Of a DNA stretch of 5,480 bases, positions 4,691 to 5,480 are shown piece after piece; the first letter of the stretch is position 1, and each line of letters begins with the position of its first letter. This DNA comes from Streptosporangiaceae bacterium. GTDB lineage: Bacteria; Actinomycetota; Actinomycetes; Streptosporangiales; Streptosporangiaceae. Location: NCBI GenBank assembly GCA_030040815.1, contig JASHSZ010000523.1:1-5480 (forward strand). Direction: 5' to 3'. Both the position numbers and the translations under genes were made by a program. A model generated the notes under the pieces. It had not been told where the DNA came from and did not search any database. It saw only the letters and a program-made list of their open reading frames with translations.

Positions 4691-5480
4691 ACTTGCGAAG
4701 TCCGGCCAGCCCAGTGCGGCGCCCGTAGCTGCCGCTTGAGGATCTTGCCCGATCCAGTCCGCGGCAGCTCGTCGACGAAGTCGACCGATCGCGGCACCTT
4801 GTAGCTGGCTAGGTGCTGCTTGCCGAACTCCTTGATCTCGTCCGGGGACAGCGACGCGCCCGGCGCCAGCACGACGGTGGCGTGCACGCTCTCGCCCCAC
4901 TCCTCGGACGGGATGCCGAACACGGCCACGTCGTAGATCGCCGGGTGCTGCTCGAGCGCCGCCTCGATCTCCGCCGGGTAGATGTTCATGCCGCCGGAAA
5001 TGATCATGTCGCTCTTGCGGTCGCAGATGTACAGGTAACCCTCGTCATCCCAGTAGGCGATGTCGCCGACGGTGTGGAAGTCCCCGCGGCTGCTAGCGTC
5101 GTAGCTGGCCTGCTGCTTGTAGTACTCGTTGAAGACCCCGCCCGACCGCACGTACACCTCACCCGGGTGCTCCGGCCCGGTGCCCTTGACCTCGCTGCCG
5201 TCCTCGTCGAACAGCACGATCTCCACCCCTGGGGCCGGCTTGCCGCACGAGCCTGGCTTGCGCATCTGGTCCTTCGGCTCCAGCACACAGTCGACGCCGA
5301 GCTCGGTCGACCCGTAGATCTCCCACAGCGACTCGGGCGGAAAGTCCGCAACGTACTGCTGCTTGAGGGCGTGGCTCCATGGCGCGGCGTTCGCCAGCAT
5401 GATCCGCATGGACGAGCGGTCGTAGCGCGCCTTCACCTGGTCCGGCAGGGTGCACACCATCCGCATCAGCGCCGGCGCGG
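4684..5480 (-). CDS. Acyl-CoA synthetase / AMP-binding enzyme, FadD-like (partial, N-terminus off window)
   Basis: The C-terminal 265 or so residues of an ANL-superfamily adenylating enzyme, which activates a carboxylic acid with ATP to an acyl-adenylate and then forms the CoA thioester. Core motifs are intact: YGSTELG (A5, nt 5296-5316), TVGD (A7, nt 5062-5073), the hinge and A8 segment DRKSDMIISGGMNIYP (nt 4975-5022), and PRTGSGKILK (A10), whose adenylation-step lysine is at nt 4744-4746. The frame is open to the right edge, and the P-loop-like A3 motif and the true start lie outside. The internal ATG at 5464-5466 is not the start, since it falls in the middle of the large subdomain. The hinge and A10 sequences fit medium- or long-chain fatty-acyl-CoA ligases, but the acid-binding pocket is mostly outside, so the substrate is open. 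The stop is TAG at 4684-4686. The gene converges on the kinase gene and should be co-transcribed, if at all, with genes to the right. Confidence 0.92.
   Translation of the reverse strand, partial: APALMRMVCTLPDQVKARYDRSSMRIMLANAAPWSHALKQQYVADFPPESLWEIYGSTELGVDCVLEPKDQMRKPGSCGKPAPGVEIVLFDEDGSEVKGTGPEHPGEVYVRSGGVFNEYYKQQASYDASSRGDFHTVGDIAYWDDEGYLYICDRKSDMIISGGMNIYPAEIEAALEQHPAIYDVAVFGIPSEEWGESVHATVVLAPGASLSPDEIKEFGKQHLASYKVPRSVDFVDELPRTGSGKILKRQLRAPHWAGRTSQVG

Noticed and set aside
1..5480. CRISPR array, tRNA/rRNA gene, insertion sequence, toxin-antitoxin or phage-defence system
   Set aside because: No spaced direct repeats, no transposase or integrase motifs and no RNA-gene signatures were seen. 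The five genes are ordinary regulatory or metabolic families, each its own transcription unit.

Overview
The window is high-GC DNA with strongly GC-biased third codon positions, GTG starts and near-leaderless promoters. It also carries an AfsK-type membrane Ser/Thr kinase and an ArsR regulator of the type common in actinomycetes. The most likely source is a filamentous or soil actinobacterium (Streptomyces/Frankia-like). The genus cannot be fixed from the sequence alone.

Layout from left to right. (1) 1-246, minus: the N-terminal 82 residues of an ArsR/SmtB-family winged-helix regulator, whose C-terminus lies outside the window. Its promoter (-35 at 281-286, -10 at 258-263) overlaps an 18-bp near-palindrome, a likely autoregulatory operator. 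(2) 272-691: about 420 bp with no convincing gene. It holds a strong 50-bp hairpin at 314-363 that looks like a dispersed palindromic repeat. (3) 692-1681, plus: a complete PAPS-dependent sulfotransferase. (4) 1682-1862: a convergent gap with a Rho-independent-type terminator serving the minus strand. (5) 1863-2768, minus: a cytosolic beta-propeller protein resembling glycosidases of the GH43/GH32 fold, with an apparently leaderless promoter and an upstream dyad. (6) 2935-4653, plus, divergent from (5): a transmembrane Ser/Thr protein kinase with an AfsK-like catalytic domain, a long disordered linker, one membrane helix and a small extracytoplasmic NTF2-like domain. (7) 4654-4690: a hairpin in the 30-bp convergent gap. 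(8) 4684-5480, minus: the C-terminal part of an acyl-CoA synthetase (AMP-binding/FadD-like) whose N-terminus lies outside the window.

The genes do not form one operon. Every neighbouring pair is divergent or convergent, so each appears to be its own transcription unit. I see no defence system, biosynthetic cluster, insertion sequence, CRISPR array or RNA gene. The most interesting points are the compact ArsR promoter-operator, the long palindrome at 314-363, the propeller/kinase divergent promoter region, and the kinase architecture that places an NTF2-like domain outside the cell.
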